Positions 7,348 to 15,405 are shown, counted from the stretch's first letter. The stretch is DNA of 26,774 nucleotides from JARFQH01 sp041299015 (GCA_041299015.1 JBFYWB010000090.1:1-26774); one strand, 5' to 3'. Program-made: numbers and translations. The notes: generated by a model not told the origin, from the letters alone.

Positions 7348-8036
7348 ATAATCTCCCGGAAACGATACCCGACCCCCCGAACCGTCTCGATCCATTGACT
7401 GCGGTCACCGAGTTTCTTCCTCAGGCCCACGATTTGAACGTCCACGCTCCGATCGGTCACCGGATAGTCGTCCCCGCGCACGGCATCCACGATCTGGGAT
7501 CGCGTGAAAACCCATCCCGGCCTGCGCGCCAAATTGAAAAGGACCTGAAACTCGGTGTAGGTCAACTCGACCGGTCGACCGCCGACCGTGACACCGCGAG
7601 TGCCGGCGTTGATTTCCAAATCCTGGATTCTGATCACGGTCTTGTCGTCGGCCGACTCGGCCGTTTTGCGCCGTAACACGGCCCGCACCCTTGCTATCAG
7701 AATCCGCGGACTGAAAGGTTTGGTGATATAATCGTCGGCGCCGAGCTCGAGACCGGTGACGATATCCGGTTCCTCCCCTTTGGCCGTCAGCATCACGATC
7801 GGCACGTCGCGGTTTTTGGGATCGTCACGAAGTTTGCGCGTCACTTCGAGTCCGTCGATACCCGGCAGCATCAGATCGAGGATGATCAGATCGAAGGCTT
7901 CCGAGCGGACCTTTTTCAAGGCATCTTCTCCGGTCAAGCAAGAATCGACCTTGTAGCCGTCCTTGCTGAGGTTGAAGCGCACCAACTCGATGATATCTTC
8001 CTCGTCGTCGACGACCAGTAGTCTCTCTTTAGCCAT
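7344..8036 (-). CDS. phoB: Phosphate-regulon response regulator PhoB (OmpR family)
   Basis: 230 aa. The receiver domain has the acidic pocket Asp10/Asp11, phospho-acceptor Asp54 (LILDLMLPG), Thr84 and Lys106 (YITKPFSP). An OmpR/PhoB winged helix covers about 130-228 and ends RGVGYRF. ATG at 8036. It is the first gene of a phoBR operon, overlapping phoR by 4 nt. Three perfect 11-bp-period hexamers upstream suggest autoregulation. By family it activates phosphate-starvation genes when phosphorylated by PhoR; here the likely local targets are phoBR itself, pit-DUF47 and perhaps the small gene at 15130. Confidence 0.93.
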   Translation of the reverse strand: MAKERLLVVDDEEDIIELVRFNLSKDGYKVDSCLTGEDALKKVRSEAFDLIILDLMLPGIDGLEVTRKLRDDPKNRDVPIVMLTAKGEEPDIVTGLELGADDYITKPFSPRILIARVRAVLRRKTAESADDKTVIRIQDLEINAGTRGVTVGGRPVELTYTEFQVLFNLARRPGWVFTRSQIVDAVRGDDYPVTDRSVDVQIVGLRKKLGDRSQWIETVRGVGYRFREII

Positions 8037-8103
8037 TTTAATCCGTCCCGCTCTTGACAGGTGTCTGATGTGGACAGGGTCCTTGTCCGATTTAATGCAG
8101 TCA

Positions 8104-8131
8104 TGTTACCGGATTGTTAGGGGCGTGTTAA
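8104..8131 (-). promoter_or_regulatory. Pho-box-like triple direct repeat upstream of phoB
   Basis: Read toward phoB, TTAACA (8131-8126), CTAACA (8120-8115) and GTAACA (8109-8104) follow each other at exactly 11-bp intervals. An ATTAAA about 7 nt further on could serve as a -10 element. This is the cleanest copy of the repeat and the natural place for PhoB autoregulation. The remaining part of the 286-bp gap (8132-8322) is AT-rich near 8150-8180 and shows no gene. Confidence 0.75.
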
Positions 8132-8322
8132 ATTTGTATTCGCGTCTGTTCATTTATCATAAAATTTCATGATGTTATAATCAGTCCCGGCACGGCGCGG
8201 CCGTTTTTGCCGCAAACGACGGTGCGGGATGCTGAACATGACCGCCCGTCCGGAAAAATTGATCATGCCGATGCCGTCATGGGGGGCGACACTTCGCGCC
8301 GGCAGGACCCCGGCCATCCAGG

Positions 8323-9999
8323 TCATGCCGGCGGCGCAGGTTCGCGGTCCGGCGGCATCTCCGGCAGCCGGCGGCGGCAGGCGGCCGCGAAATCTTCCGG
8401 GTAGTGCCCGTTGATCCAGCGCATTTGGGCCTCGCTGAAGGCCCCCGGCGATTCCGGCAAGCGAGGGAGAAACACATACAGCAACCGCTGATCGTCATCG
8501 TCGCTGTCGAATCGTTTGGCGTATTCGATAACGGTGATCAGCCTGGCCCCCAGCGCGGTGAGAATCTTCATGACGATCAGTATGGCACGGTCCAGGCTTG
8601 CACGGGTTCGGCTGTCGGTTTCGAGAATGTTGCCGACCGACGCAAGGGTCACCAACTGCAGTTCCCACTGGGAGGTCTGTGCCTTGGGCACAAAGACCAT
8701 CACCCGCTCGTCTTCATAAACCACCAGGCTGTGTTTCCGCTCGCGGCAACCATCGATCCGCCGGTTTTGACGGATGGCCGCGATATAGGTCTCGAAAAAA
8801 GGCCGGCCGGTTGACCGCCGGTACTGCCGAATAAAATCCCGGATCAGGTCGCCGCAGCAATAGGCCTCGAGCAATTCGTGCGCCGCACGGTTACCGCCGG
8901 CGACGGGAACCGCGGCCGGAACCAGGGCGTACTGCTGATGAATCTGCTGATGAGAGGCATGCAGCCGGTAGCGGCTGGGCGAAAAGTCGAACCCGAAGTT
9001 CCACCCCCAAAGGGTACAGGCGAACATCGGCCGTGCGGCCGCATCGCCGCACCGCAGCCTGTCGACGATCTCGCCCCGCAGGGCCTCGAGGCTCTCCGGC
9101 GGCAGCGGCCCGCGCTCTGCGGCAAGCTTGATCCCGAGGTCCCGGGCCACACGCACGTATGTCCGCTGATAATAAAGGTGCCGCATGCCCGACACATCAT
9201 CCAGGCCAAGGTCTTCAACCCGGTAGCGGACGGCGTCATCGGCCATGTTGGCGGCGTAGTGGCCCCAGGGAATATAACTGTTGCGCCGCAGATACTCGAC
9301 TACATGGCTGTGGTTGCCGGAAGCGCGCCAGTCGGCTGTGATCTCGCTGCCGCCCTGAGCACCGGGTCGCAGCACCATCACCTCTTTGTAATCGTCCGGC
9401 AGACAGGCGTTGTTGGCCAAGGCATCGAACACCAGGGCGTTTCTGATCACCGCTTGCGGCCGTGCGTCTCCATCGGCCTCGTAGATCAGTCCCACCGGCC
9501 GCCCGGTTGCCGGATCGTGAACGAAGTCGCAGCATTGCTCCGCCAGCCGCACCAGGTCCTCCGGATCGGTGGAGACGGCAGCCAGGGTCAGCTGCAGAGG
9601 CTCCGGCAGCGATCGAAAAATACTTTCGAACCGGTTGGAACAAAAGGCGCCGATCTCATCGCCCGACCATTGCCGCAACAGTTCTGAAAAAGAGCAGGGT
9701 TGCGGTTCCGGCAGCTTTATAGTGGCCGGGTCACGGGCCTTGGCATCGGCCCAACCCTTGAGGATGTAAGTGGTGCCCTTGAAAGGAAACGGGTTGGGAA
9801 TTTCAAAGATCAACTCGGCGCCCGCTTCTTCGATCTCGCCCGCGGGAAAGTTGGCCTGGTTTTGAACCGGCCGGCCCTCCCGGAATTGGCCGAGCAAACC
9901 GATGTGATCGCTTCGCCGCAGATTGACCACCCGAAAATGCGGTTTGTGGACGCCGTAAACGAATTGTCCGGAGGGCGCGACACAGGTCCTGAAGCTCAT
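8323..9999 (-). CDS. Uncharacterised protein with a HIT-like histidine cluster (558 aa)
   Basis: I cannot assign a family with confidence. The track-length frame begins at a TTG (10020), but ATG 9999 is preferred because GGGAGGAG sits 8-9 nt before it. There is no signal peptide or membrane segment. Residues 345-360 read RLHASHQQIHQQYALV, giving His347, His350 and His354. This recalls the nucleotide-binding histidine triad of GalT/HIT/Ap4A-phosphorylase proteins but does not match HxHxH exactly. Other striking segments are GNHSHVVEYLRRNSYIPWGHY (about 228-248), rich in His, and WGWNFGFDFSPSRY just before the His cluster. The C-terminal part has HIT-like blocks (VMVFVPKAQTSQWELQLV). A nucleotidyltransferase or phosphorylase acting on a sugar nucleotide or dinucleotide is a guess. 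It stands alone, facing away from the SatD gene. Confidence 0.7.
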   Translation of the reverse strand: MSFRTCVAPSGQFVYGVHKPHFRVVNLRRSDHIGLLGQFREGRPVQNQANFPAGEIEEAGAELIFEIPNPFPFKGTTYILKGWADAKARDPATIKLPEPQPCSFSELLRQWSGDEIGAFCSNRFESIFRSLPEPLQLTLAAVSTDPEDLVRLAEQCCDFVHDPATGRPVGLIYEADGDARPQAVIRNALVFDALANNACLPDDYKEVMVLRPGAQGGSEITADWRASGNHSHVVEYLRRNSYIPWGHYAANMADDAVRYRVEDLGLDDVSGMRHLYYQRTYVRVARDLGIKLAAERGPLPPESLEALRGEIVDRLRCGDAAARPMFACTLWGWNFGFDFSPSRYRLHASHQQIHQQYALVPAAVPVAGGNRAAHELLEAYCCGDLIRDFIRQYRRSTGRPFFETYIAAIRQNRRIDGCRERKHSLVVYEDERVMVFVPKAQTSQWELQLVTLASVGNILETDSRTRASLDRAILIVMKILTALGARLITVIEYAKRFDSDDDDQRLLYVFLPRLPESPGAFSEAQMRWINGHYPEDFAAACRRRLPEMPPDREPAPPA

Positions 10000-10378
10000 G
10001 AATGAATTCTCCTCCCGCAAACGGTCTCAGATCGTCGACTTTTCCGAACACCGAACAAATGCCGAACGGATAGCGGAGAATATTTTTAATGAAATTTTTC
10101 ATAAAAACAAGGATTTTTCAGCGATCCCGCCCGGATTGACCGGCCGGAGCCCTGCCGGCGGACCGCGGGCGCAGGTACGGGTGGGCGCCACGTATCGGCA
10201 TCCGCAAATCAGCAAGGGGAGCCCATCGGAGCTGCGGCCGGTATTAGAGCGAAAAAAACCCTCTTTCACCCCAATAACAACCTTTTAAGCTTGTACATAA
10301 TTGATACAAGTGATATAAGTTGTAGCGTCTAGAATTTCGGACTGTTTTAAGTCGTTCGGTCGGGGGTGGCGCCTTCCT
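10000..10378. other. 379-bp divergent intergenic region
   Basis: No gene is visible between the leftward unknown gene and the rightward SatD gene. It holds an AT palindrome (ATGAAA-tt-TTTCAT, 10089-10102) suitable for the leftward promoter, a GC-rich centre without evident structure, and the TTGTA/TACAA repeats at 10290-10324 facing the SatD gene. Confidence 0.55.
10290..10324 (+). promoter_or_regulatory. TACAAG/CTTGTA inverted repeats upstream of the SatD gene
   Basis: CTTGTA (10290-10295) and TACAAG (10305-10310) form an inverted repeat, and a further TTGTA (10320-10324) pairs with the same TACAA, giving three alternating half-sites about 15 bp apart. The same half-sites recur in front of the next gene. 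They are candidate operator sites, possibly for the HTH of the SatD protein itself. Confidence 0.5.
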
Positions 10379-11062
10379 GTGGACATCATTACCGGTAAAC
10401 GTTATGCTGTGATCACCGGCGATATCGTCGGCTCGAGCAAGTTTCCAGAAAAAACGCGTCGACATCTTCACGCGGTGATGACCGCGGGCGCGCTGGCACT
10501 ATGCAAGGTATTCGGCGATGCGGTCCCGCTGGAGCTGGAAACATTCCGCGGGGATGCCTGGCAGGTGGTGGTTGCCGACCCGGCCAGGGCCTTGCGGATC
10601 GGTTCCTTTTACCGGGCGTTTCTGCGCGCCGCACTGCACGGCGCCAAGGCCGATTCGCGCTTGGCAATCGCCGTGGGGACCATCGATTTCATTCCCGCCG
10701 CCAAAGTCTCCAGCGGCGACGGTCAGGCCTACCGCCTGTCGGGCAGCCTGCTCGAGCGCATGCCCCGGCAGCAACGGCTCTCTTTTGCCTTCGCCGCGAC
10801 GCAAGGCGATGATCGGATGGCCGCCCTGGAAACCGTCATCCAGTTGATGGATGTCCTGGCCGCCAACTGGTCTGAAAAACAAGCCCAGGCCGTAACAGGT
10901 GCTCTGCAGGGCTGGACCCAGGAAAAAATCGCAACCACCTGCTGGCCGCAACCGATTACCCAGCAGGCCGTCGCCCAGCACCTCGACCGCGCGGGCTGGC
11001 ACGCTTTCGAAAAGGGCCTGTTGTTCTTCGAGCAAACCCTTGAAAAAGTGCTGGCAAAGTAA
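10379..11062 (+). CDS. SatD-family protein; nucleotidyl-cyclase-like domain plus C-terminal HTH
   Basis: 227 aa. The start is GTG at 10379, with GGGGGTGG about 10 nt upstream. The N-terminal half reads like a class III cyclase: VITGDIVGSS (Asp15) matches the first metal-binding strand, FRGDAW (Asp59) the second, exactly 44 residues apart as in mammalian adenylyl cyclase (Asp396/Asp440). IAVGTIDFIP...GDGQAYRLSGSLLERM (about 97-128) follows the cyclase G-x-V...GDxxNxAxRLE pattern. Residues about 178-218 (TQEKIATTC...QQAVAQHL...HAF) form a helix-turn-helix. The family name SatD comes from an acid-tolerance operon in streptococci and its biochemical role is not clear to me. A DUF3307 membrane protein follows, a pairing seen elsewhere. 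That it makes a cyclic nucleotide is inference from motif spacing. Confidence 0.78.
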   Translation: MDIITGKRYAVITGDIVGSSKFPEKTRRHLHAVMTAGALALCKVFGDAVPLELETFRGDAWQVVVADPARALRIGSFYRAFLRAALHGAKADSRLAIAVGTIDFIPAAKVSSGDGQAYRLSGSLLERMPRQQRLSFAFAATQGDDRMAALETVIQLMDVLAANWSEKQAQAVTGALQGWTQEKIATTCWPQPITQQAVAQHLDRAGWHAFEKGLLFFEQTLEKVLAK

Positions 11063-11105
11063 GACCGGCAACCGCACCGGCGCATTGGATACCCGGCAAC
11101 AATCG

Positions 11106-11140
11106 CTTGTTGTCAAGGACTACAAGTTAAACAGCTTGTA
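11106..11140 (+). promoter_or_regulatory. TACAAG/CTTGTA inverted repeat upstream of the DUF3307 gene
   Basis: TACAAG (11121-11126) and CTTGTA (11135-11140) form a perfect 6-bp inverted repeat with an 8-nt spacer, preceded by another CTTGT (11106-11110). Sequence and geometry resemble the repeats at 10290-10324. It could be a shared operator, or an mRNA hairpin between the two genes. Confidence 0.5.
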
Positions 11141-11158
11141 ATAAGCCCCGGCATCCGC

Positions 11159-11935
11159 ATGAATACGCAAACTCTCTACCTGTTTGTCTTGCTGTTGGCG
11201 GGTCACATCGTCGGAGATTTCCTCCTGCAGACCCAAACGATGGCAACGCACAAGCGCCGCTGGGCCCCGCTGAGCCGGCATGCCGCCATCGTGGCCGGTC
11301 TGAGTTATCTCCTGTGCGGGGCCTGGCCGCATTGGGAAATCCCGCTCGCCATTTTTCTAACCCACGCCCTCATCGACCGCATCAAGGTGATCAGCGGCGG
11401 AAAAACAACGCGGGCCTTCGTGATCGACCAGTTGGCGCATGTCGCCATCACGCTGGTGACGGCCGTTCTGGTGGTTCGCTACGCTGGAGCGCTGTCGTTC
11501 TATTGGGTTGAGCTGCTCGGTCCTGCCCTCGTCAAAATGGTCGTTTTATTTGCCGGCGCTGTCGCCACCGTTCGAGCGGGCGGCTTTCTGATCGGTTTGG
11601 CCGTCCAGCCGCTGCTGGCGCAGTTCGCCGATTCACAGCCGTCCGCCGAAACGGCTTTGCCCGCAGACCCGCCGGCAGCGCCGGGCGGCGGACTTGCGGG
11701 CGGCGGCCAGTTGATCGGTCAGCTCGAACGCGCCCTGGTGTTTCTGTTTATCATGATGGACCAGCCCACCGCCGTGGGGTTCCTGATCACGGCCAAGTCG
11801 ATATTCCGATTCGGTGACATTCGTGAACATCGTCAGATGATGCTGGCAGAATACATCATCATCGGCACCCTGATGAGTTTTGGTTATGGCATTTTTTTAT
11901 CTTACCTGACCAAACTCCTGTTCGGCATGATCTAG
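11159..11935 (+). CDS. DUF3307 integral membrane protein
   Basis: 258 aa with about six hydrophobic segments. The N-terminal helix carries the family motif HIVGDFLLQ (His16, Asp20). Further conserved-looking polar residues occur at the membrane edges: LSRH (His41), HALIDRIK (His69, Asp73) and IDQLAH (Asp90, His94). This His/Asp pattern suggests a metal site in the membrane, but function is unknown. A Pro/Ala/Gly-rich loop (about 160-182) separates the last helices. ATG at 11159; there is no clear Shine-Dalgarno, and the gap to the SatD gene is 96 bp with an inverted repeat. The partner's cyclase-like character makes a membrane effector or sensor role conceivable; that is speculation. Confidence 0.85.
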   Translation: MNTQTLYLFVLLLAGHIVGDFLLQTQTMATHKRRWAPLSRHAAIVAGLSYLLCGAWPHWEIPLAIFLTHALIDRIKVISGGKTTRAFVIDQLAHVAITLVTAVLVVRYAGALSFYWVELLGPALVKMVVLFAGAVATVRAGGFLIGLAVQPLLAQFADSQPSAETALPADPPAAPGGGLAGGGQLIGQLERALVFLFIMMDQPTAVGFLITAKSIFRFGDIREHRQMMLAEYIIIGTLMSFGYGIFLSYLTKLLFGMI

Positions 11936-12145
11936 ACGGTCGAGGCACCAAGGTGTCTTGCCTTCAGGATCTCTGTTGCAGCAAAAGGAATGACCGAAAG
12001 CGGAAAGGGAAAGCTGTCTCAAGATCGGTAAAGCGGGTCTCGGCGACGGAAAACCATTCGGCCGATTGGGGCCGTCAGGGCCGCACCGCCGGTCGCCCGG
12101 CGAACGACGGTTTATGCAAGTGGACACCGGCATCCGAAAGTCGGT

Positions 12146-12379
12146 TCATCCGCCGTCCTCCGCTTCCTGCAGCGGCTCTTCGTAGAGTTCCAGATATGCG
12201 TCCCTTCTCTCCAGGTCCAGGTGCAGCCGCAGCAGCATGGCGGTTCTTCGATCCGACCCGCCCCTGCGGTGTCTCTGCCAGCGGCGTTCCGGGAAGCGAT
12301 AGGCCGATGACCGTTTGCGCCTGTCCACCAATCGGCGCCGGCCGCCGTTGTCCGTCATGTCTCTTCGTCGTATGGTCAT
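12146..12379 (-). CDS. Small arginine-rich protein with FPERR/DRR repeats (77 aa)
   Basis: Very basic N-terminal half with repeated Arg clusters: RRLVDRR, YRFPERRWQRHRR, GGSDRR. The C-terminal half is acidic (LERRDAYLELYEEPLQEAEDGG). Small proteins with YxFPERR...DRR repeats are common in deltaproteobacteria, have no known role, and may bind nucleic acid. ATG at 12379 is taken; ATG 12358 (MTDNGG) is an alternative, and neither has a strong ribosome site. It is transcribed away from ptsP, from the 153-bp gap 12380-12532. The gap 11936-12145 before it shows no gene. Confidence 0.6.
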   Translation of the reverse strand: MTIRRRDMTDNGGRRRLVDRRKRSSAYRFPERRWQRHRRGGSDRRTAMLLRLHLDLERRDAYLELYEEPLQEAEDGG

Positions 12380-12532
12380 TTTAGGTGCCCCGCACATGTA
12401 CGCTAAACACTGAAATGACTGGAAACATTTTCCGCATGCAGGTTAACTTATACTACAAATCGGCAATTTAGGCCAGATTATCGTCGAATCTCCGCTGGAG
12501 GCGCCTGAGCGCATCGTTTGGAGTCCCCGAAA

Positions 12533-14845
12533 ATGCCACGTCAACAAATTCGCCTGTTGGAAGACATCTGCCGGGTGATCACCGAGTCCCGGGATCCCCG
12601 CAGAACCCTCGACACCATCGTCGAACTGGTGGCCGAAAGGTTCGGCATCGACGTCTGCTCGGTCTATATTTTCGACGCGGAGCGCAATCACCTGGTCCTC
12701 ACGGCCACGATCGGACTGAAGCGCGCCGCCATCGGGTCGGTTCGCATGCATATCAGCGAGGGTCTCACGGGGCTCGTCCTGGAGACCATGGCACCCGTGT
12801 ACGTCAGGAACCCCTCGACCCATCCGCGCTTCAAATACTTCCAGGAAAGCGGTGAAGAGATCTACCGCACTTTCCTCGGTCTTCCGCTGATTTACCACCA
12901 GCGCAATCTGGGCGTGCTCGTGGTCCAGACCGTAGACGAGGAGGCCATCTCCGCAGCCGACATTCCGGTGTTTTCCGCCATCACCAGCCAGGTGGCCGCG
13001 ACCGTCGCCTATTCGGGATTGCTCGCGGATTTGAAGAAAGACCGTCCCTACCGGTCGGCCGGAAAACCGTCCGGGACCGAAGAAGAAATCCCCGGCCCGA
13101 TCGAAAAAAAACCGGTGCTCAGGGGCACACCGGCCTCGAGCGGCTTTGCACAGGGACGGGCGCATTACCTGACGGAGAGCATCGGATTCGACCAGATCAG
13201 GCTGGAGGCCGCCGAAGATCCCCGGGCGCAAAAGGTTCTTCTCGAAGAGGCGCTTGCAGCCGCTCGGCATTTTGTTCGCGGGCTGCGCCGCAACGCCGAT
13301 GATCTTTCCACTCAGGACGCGGCCATCATCGAGGCCAATCTCATGATATTGGAGGATGCGGTTTTCAGGCGCAAAATTATCGATCGTATCGATGCCGGTT
13401 ACACCGCGGCGGCTGCCTTGAAACAGGTGGTTCTGCAATACCTGGAACGCTTCAACCGGATGGAAACCCCCTATCTGCGGCAGCGTGGAGCAGACATCGT
13501 GGACGCCGGAAAGCAGGTTCTCGCCCACCTGCTGGATATCGGCACGCCTGCGCAGGCCGCCTTCAGCGATGATACCGTCGTCATTGCGGCCGACCTGTCG
13601 GCCGCCGAACTCGTCGCTCTGCGCCAGCCGCACTTGAAGGGAATCGTCCTGGCCAGGGGCGGAAGGACCTCCCATGCCGTCATCCTGGCCACGTCTTTTG
13701 AAATCCCGATGGTTATCGGGGTCAAGGACGTCCTCGATTCGATTCGGGAGAACGACCATTTGATCGTCGACGGCACCTCCGGGCTGGTCTTCCGCGACCC
13801 GCCGCCGGAAATCCGCAGCGAATACGACCGGCTGCGGGTCGAAAAGGAGAAGAGTTTCCGCGAACTCGAACGCTTGCGGACCTTGCCGACAGTCACGCAA
13901 GACGGCCACTTCTGCCGACTGGGCGCCAACGTCAGCCTTCTTTCCGATCTTGAGTTGGTCCACAAGTATGGGGCCGATCACATTGGGCTCTATCGCACCG
14001 AGTTTCCTTTTCTGGTTCGCGGCGACTTTCCGACCGAAGAGGAGCAGTTTGATCTCTACCGCAAGGTCATCGAAGCCGCCGCCGGCAAAGCCGTTACGGT
14101 TCGCACCCTGGATGTCGGCGGCGATAAGCTATTGTCCTATCTCGATTATCCGATAGAAGCCAATCCCTATATGGGCTGGCGGGCTGTCCGCATCTCTTTG
14201 GAACTCGACGATATCTTCCGCGCCCAGGTGCGCGCCGTCCTGCGGGCCGCGGTCCACGGCCCGACGTCCCTGATGTTTCCCATGATCTCCACGGTGGAAG
14301 AGGTGCGCGCCATCAACCGCATCGTCAACGAAGAAAAATCGAAACTCGCCGCGGCCGCAATGCCCTTCGACGCGAACCTCGCGCTCGGGATCATGGTCGA
14401 GGTGCCCGCAGCAGTAGGGATTCTGCATCATTTGCTGCGCCATGTGGACTTCGTGAGTATCGGCTCCAACGATTTGACCCAGTACATCCTTGCCGTCGAC
14501 CGCAACAACGAAAAGGTGTCGGCCATGTACACCCCGCTGCACCCGGCGGTTATCGCCACCATCCGGGAAACGGCGACCGTCTGCCGGCGGATGGGAATTC
14601 CGCTCAGCATCTGCGGCGAATCCGCCTCGAATCCCCAATGCGTCATCCTTTACCTGGCTATGGGCATCAGGCGCCTGAGCCTGAACCCCGCGTCGGTCCC
14701 CCTCATCAAACACCTGATCGCCACCCTGTCGATGGGCGAAGCCCGGTCGGCTCTGGCAGCGGTCGCGGACATGGAAGACGCCGCCCGGATTTCCGCCTAC
14801 CTCAATGAAATCTGCCGGCAGAAGATGGGCGCCTACCTGAGGTGA
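12533..14845 (+). CDS. ptsP: PtsP, nitrogen-PTS enzyme I (EI-Ntr; PEP-protein phosphotransferase)
   Basis: 770 aa. A GAF domain (about 15-160) is followed by the enzyme I N-terminal domain (about 195-340), the phospho-histidine domain with His381 in GGRTSHAVILA, and the PEP-binding barrel (about 450-765) with GLYRTEFPF, DVGGDK, SIGSNDLTQY and the active Cys694 in ICGESA. It transfers phosphate from PEP to an NPr/HPr-type protein; the GAF domain in this class senses nitrogen status (glutamine/2-oxoglutarate). The frame begins at a TTG (12518), but ATG 12533 is chosen because TTGGAG lies about 9 nt before it. A TATACT at 12449-12454 may be its -10 element, without a convincing -35. No HPr or EII gene is nearby, so partners must be elsewhere. 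Confidence 0.94.
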   Translation: MPRQQIRLLEDICRVITESRDPRRTLDTIVELVAERFGIDVCSVYIFDAERNHLVLTATIGLKRAAIGSVRMHISEGLTGLVLETMAPVYVRNPSTHPRFKYFQESGEEIYRTFLGLPLIYHQRNLGVLVVQTVDEEAISAADIPVFSAITSQVAATVAYSGLLADLKKDRPYRSAGKPSGTEEEIPGPIEKKPVLRGTPASSGFAQGRAHYLTESIGFDQIRLEAAEDPRAQKVLLEEALAAARHFVRGLRRNADDLSTQDAAIIEANLMILEDAVFRRKIIDRIDAGYTAAAALKQVVLQYLERFNRMETPYLRQRGADIVDAGKQVLAHLLDIGTPAQAAFSDDTVVIAADLSAAELVALRQPHLKGIVLARGGRTSHAVILATSFEIPMVIGVKDVLDSIRENDHLIVDGTSGLVFRDPPPEIRSEYDRLRVEKEKSFRELERLRTLPTVTQDGHFCRLGANVSLLSDLELVHKYGADHIGLYRTEFPFLVRGDFPTEEEQFDLYRKVIEAAAGKAVTVRTLDVGGDKLLSYLDYPIEANPYMGWRAVRISLELDDIFRAQVRAVLRAAVHGPTSLMFPMISTVEEVRAINRIVNEEKSKLAAAAMPFDANLALGIMVEVPAAVGILHHLLRHVDFVSIGSNDLTQYILAVDRNNEKVSAMYTPLHPAVIATIRETATVCRRMGIPLSICGESASNPQCVILYLAMGIRRLSLNPASVPLIKHLIATLSMGEARSALAAVADMEDAARISAYLNEICRQKMGAYLR

Positions 14846-14938
14846 CGGCGCCCCTGCCGAAGGCTTCACCGGGCATACCGGGGATTAACGTGGACGGCCT
14901 CGGGCCGGGCAGACCTGCGGTGCACGGCTGCAGAATTT

Positions 14939-14993
14939 CTAACAGAATTCTAACAATACTCGAATTGACATTCAGCGCGCTTCAGTTTATCTT
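14939..14993 (+). promoter_or_regulatory. Sigma70 promoter with an upstream Pho-box-like repeat
   Basis: TTGACA (14965-14970), 17 bp, TATCTT (14988-14993) is a good rightward promoter. Directly upstream are CTAACA (14939-14944) and CTAACA (14950-14955), 11 bp apart, the same hexamer and period as before phoB and pit and in the same orientation relative to transcription. It should drive the small gene at 15130 after a leader of about 130 nt. Confidence 0.7.
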
Positions 14994-15004
14994 CGCCGCG
15001 TAAA

Positions 15005-15026
15005 ACAGTCGGTGTGAACCGGCTGT
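15005..15026 (+). other. Leader hairpin before the small gene at 15130
   Basis: ACAGTCGG and CCGGCTGT (8 bp including one G-U) enclose a 6-nt loop, starting about 5-10 nt after the expected transcription start. It may stabilise the 5' end of the transcript. No T-run follows, so it is not an obvious attenuator. Confidence 0.4.
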
Positions 15027-15129
15027 CCGCATGCGGCGGGTCGACACGACAAACCCCCCATGTTTTTCAGTGCGTTCATCAAAGATTAACATCCGCAGCG
15101 CGCGTGGGTTAAAAAGAAACGGAGGCATG

Positions 15130-15405
15130 ATGATTTCTACAGATTGCCGGATAGAATCGTTTTTCGACGCGATCGAGGGACGGACCTTCACCGAGGCGGT
15201 TATCTTGGCGAACCAAGAGGCGACCGAGGCCGAACGGGCTCTGCTCCAACATAAACACACCGCCATGGATTGCCCCTGCCCGGTCGAGTATGTCGACAGC
15301 CTGAAGGAATTCCTCCTGTTTATGCGCTGCGCCGTTTTGAGAAACCGAATATCGAAACACAAGTATCAAAAATTGTTTCATTCTTATCTGAAAAGCGCCT
15401 CGTGA
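15130..15405 (+). CDS. Small protein of unknown function (91 aa), possibly phosphate-regulated
   Basis: I do not recognise a family. GGAGG at 15121-15125 supports translation starting at one of two adjacent ATGs (15127 or 15130); the second gives the better 4-nt spacing. The product is soluble, with Cys at MDCPCPVEYV (about 45-55) and LLFMRC, a helical pattern in the first half (EGRTFTEAVILANQEATEAERALLQHK), and a basic C-terminus (RNRISKHKYQKLF). It stands alone, preceded by a promoter with a Pho-box-like repeat, so it may be a phosphate-starvation protein; that role is inference. Confidence 0.7.
   Translation: MISTDCRIESFFDAIEGRTFTEAVILANQEATEAERALLQHKHTAMDCPCPVEYVDSLKEFLLFMRCAVLRNRISKHKYQKLFHSYLKSAS

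Noticed and set aside
5587..7398. 603-codon plus-strand open frame opposite phoR
   Set aside because: Antisense shadow caused by GC-rich codon use; phoR has every kinase motif and the plus frame has none.
11953..12384. 143-codon plus-strand open frame between DUF3307 and ptsP
   Set aside because: Low-complexity translation with no motif; it overlaps the better supported FPERR/DRR small protein on the minus strand.
12443..13981. 512-codon minus-strand open frame opposite ptsP
   Set aside because: Shadow of ptsP; no recognisable motif, and ptsP is complete.
14129..14869. 246-codon minus-strand open frame at the ptsP 3' end
   Set aside because: Shadow of the PEP-binding domain coding region.
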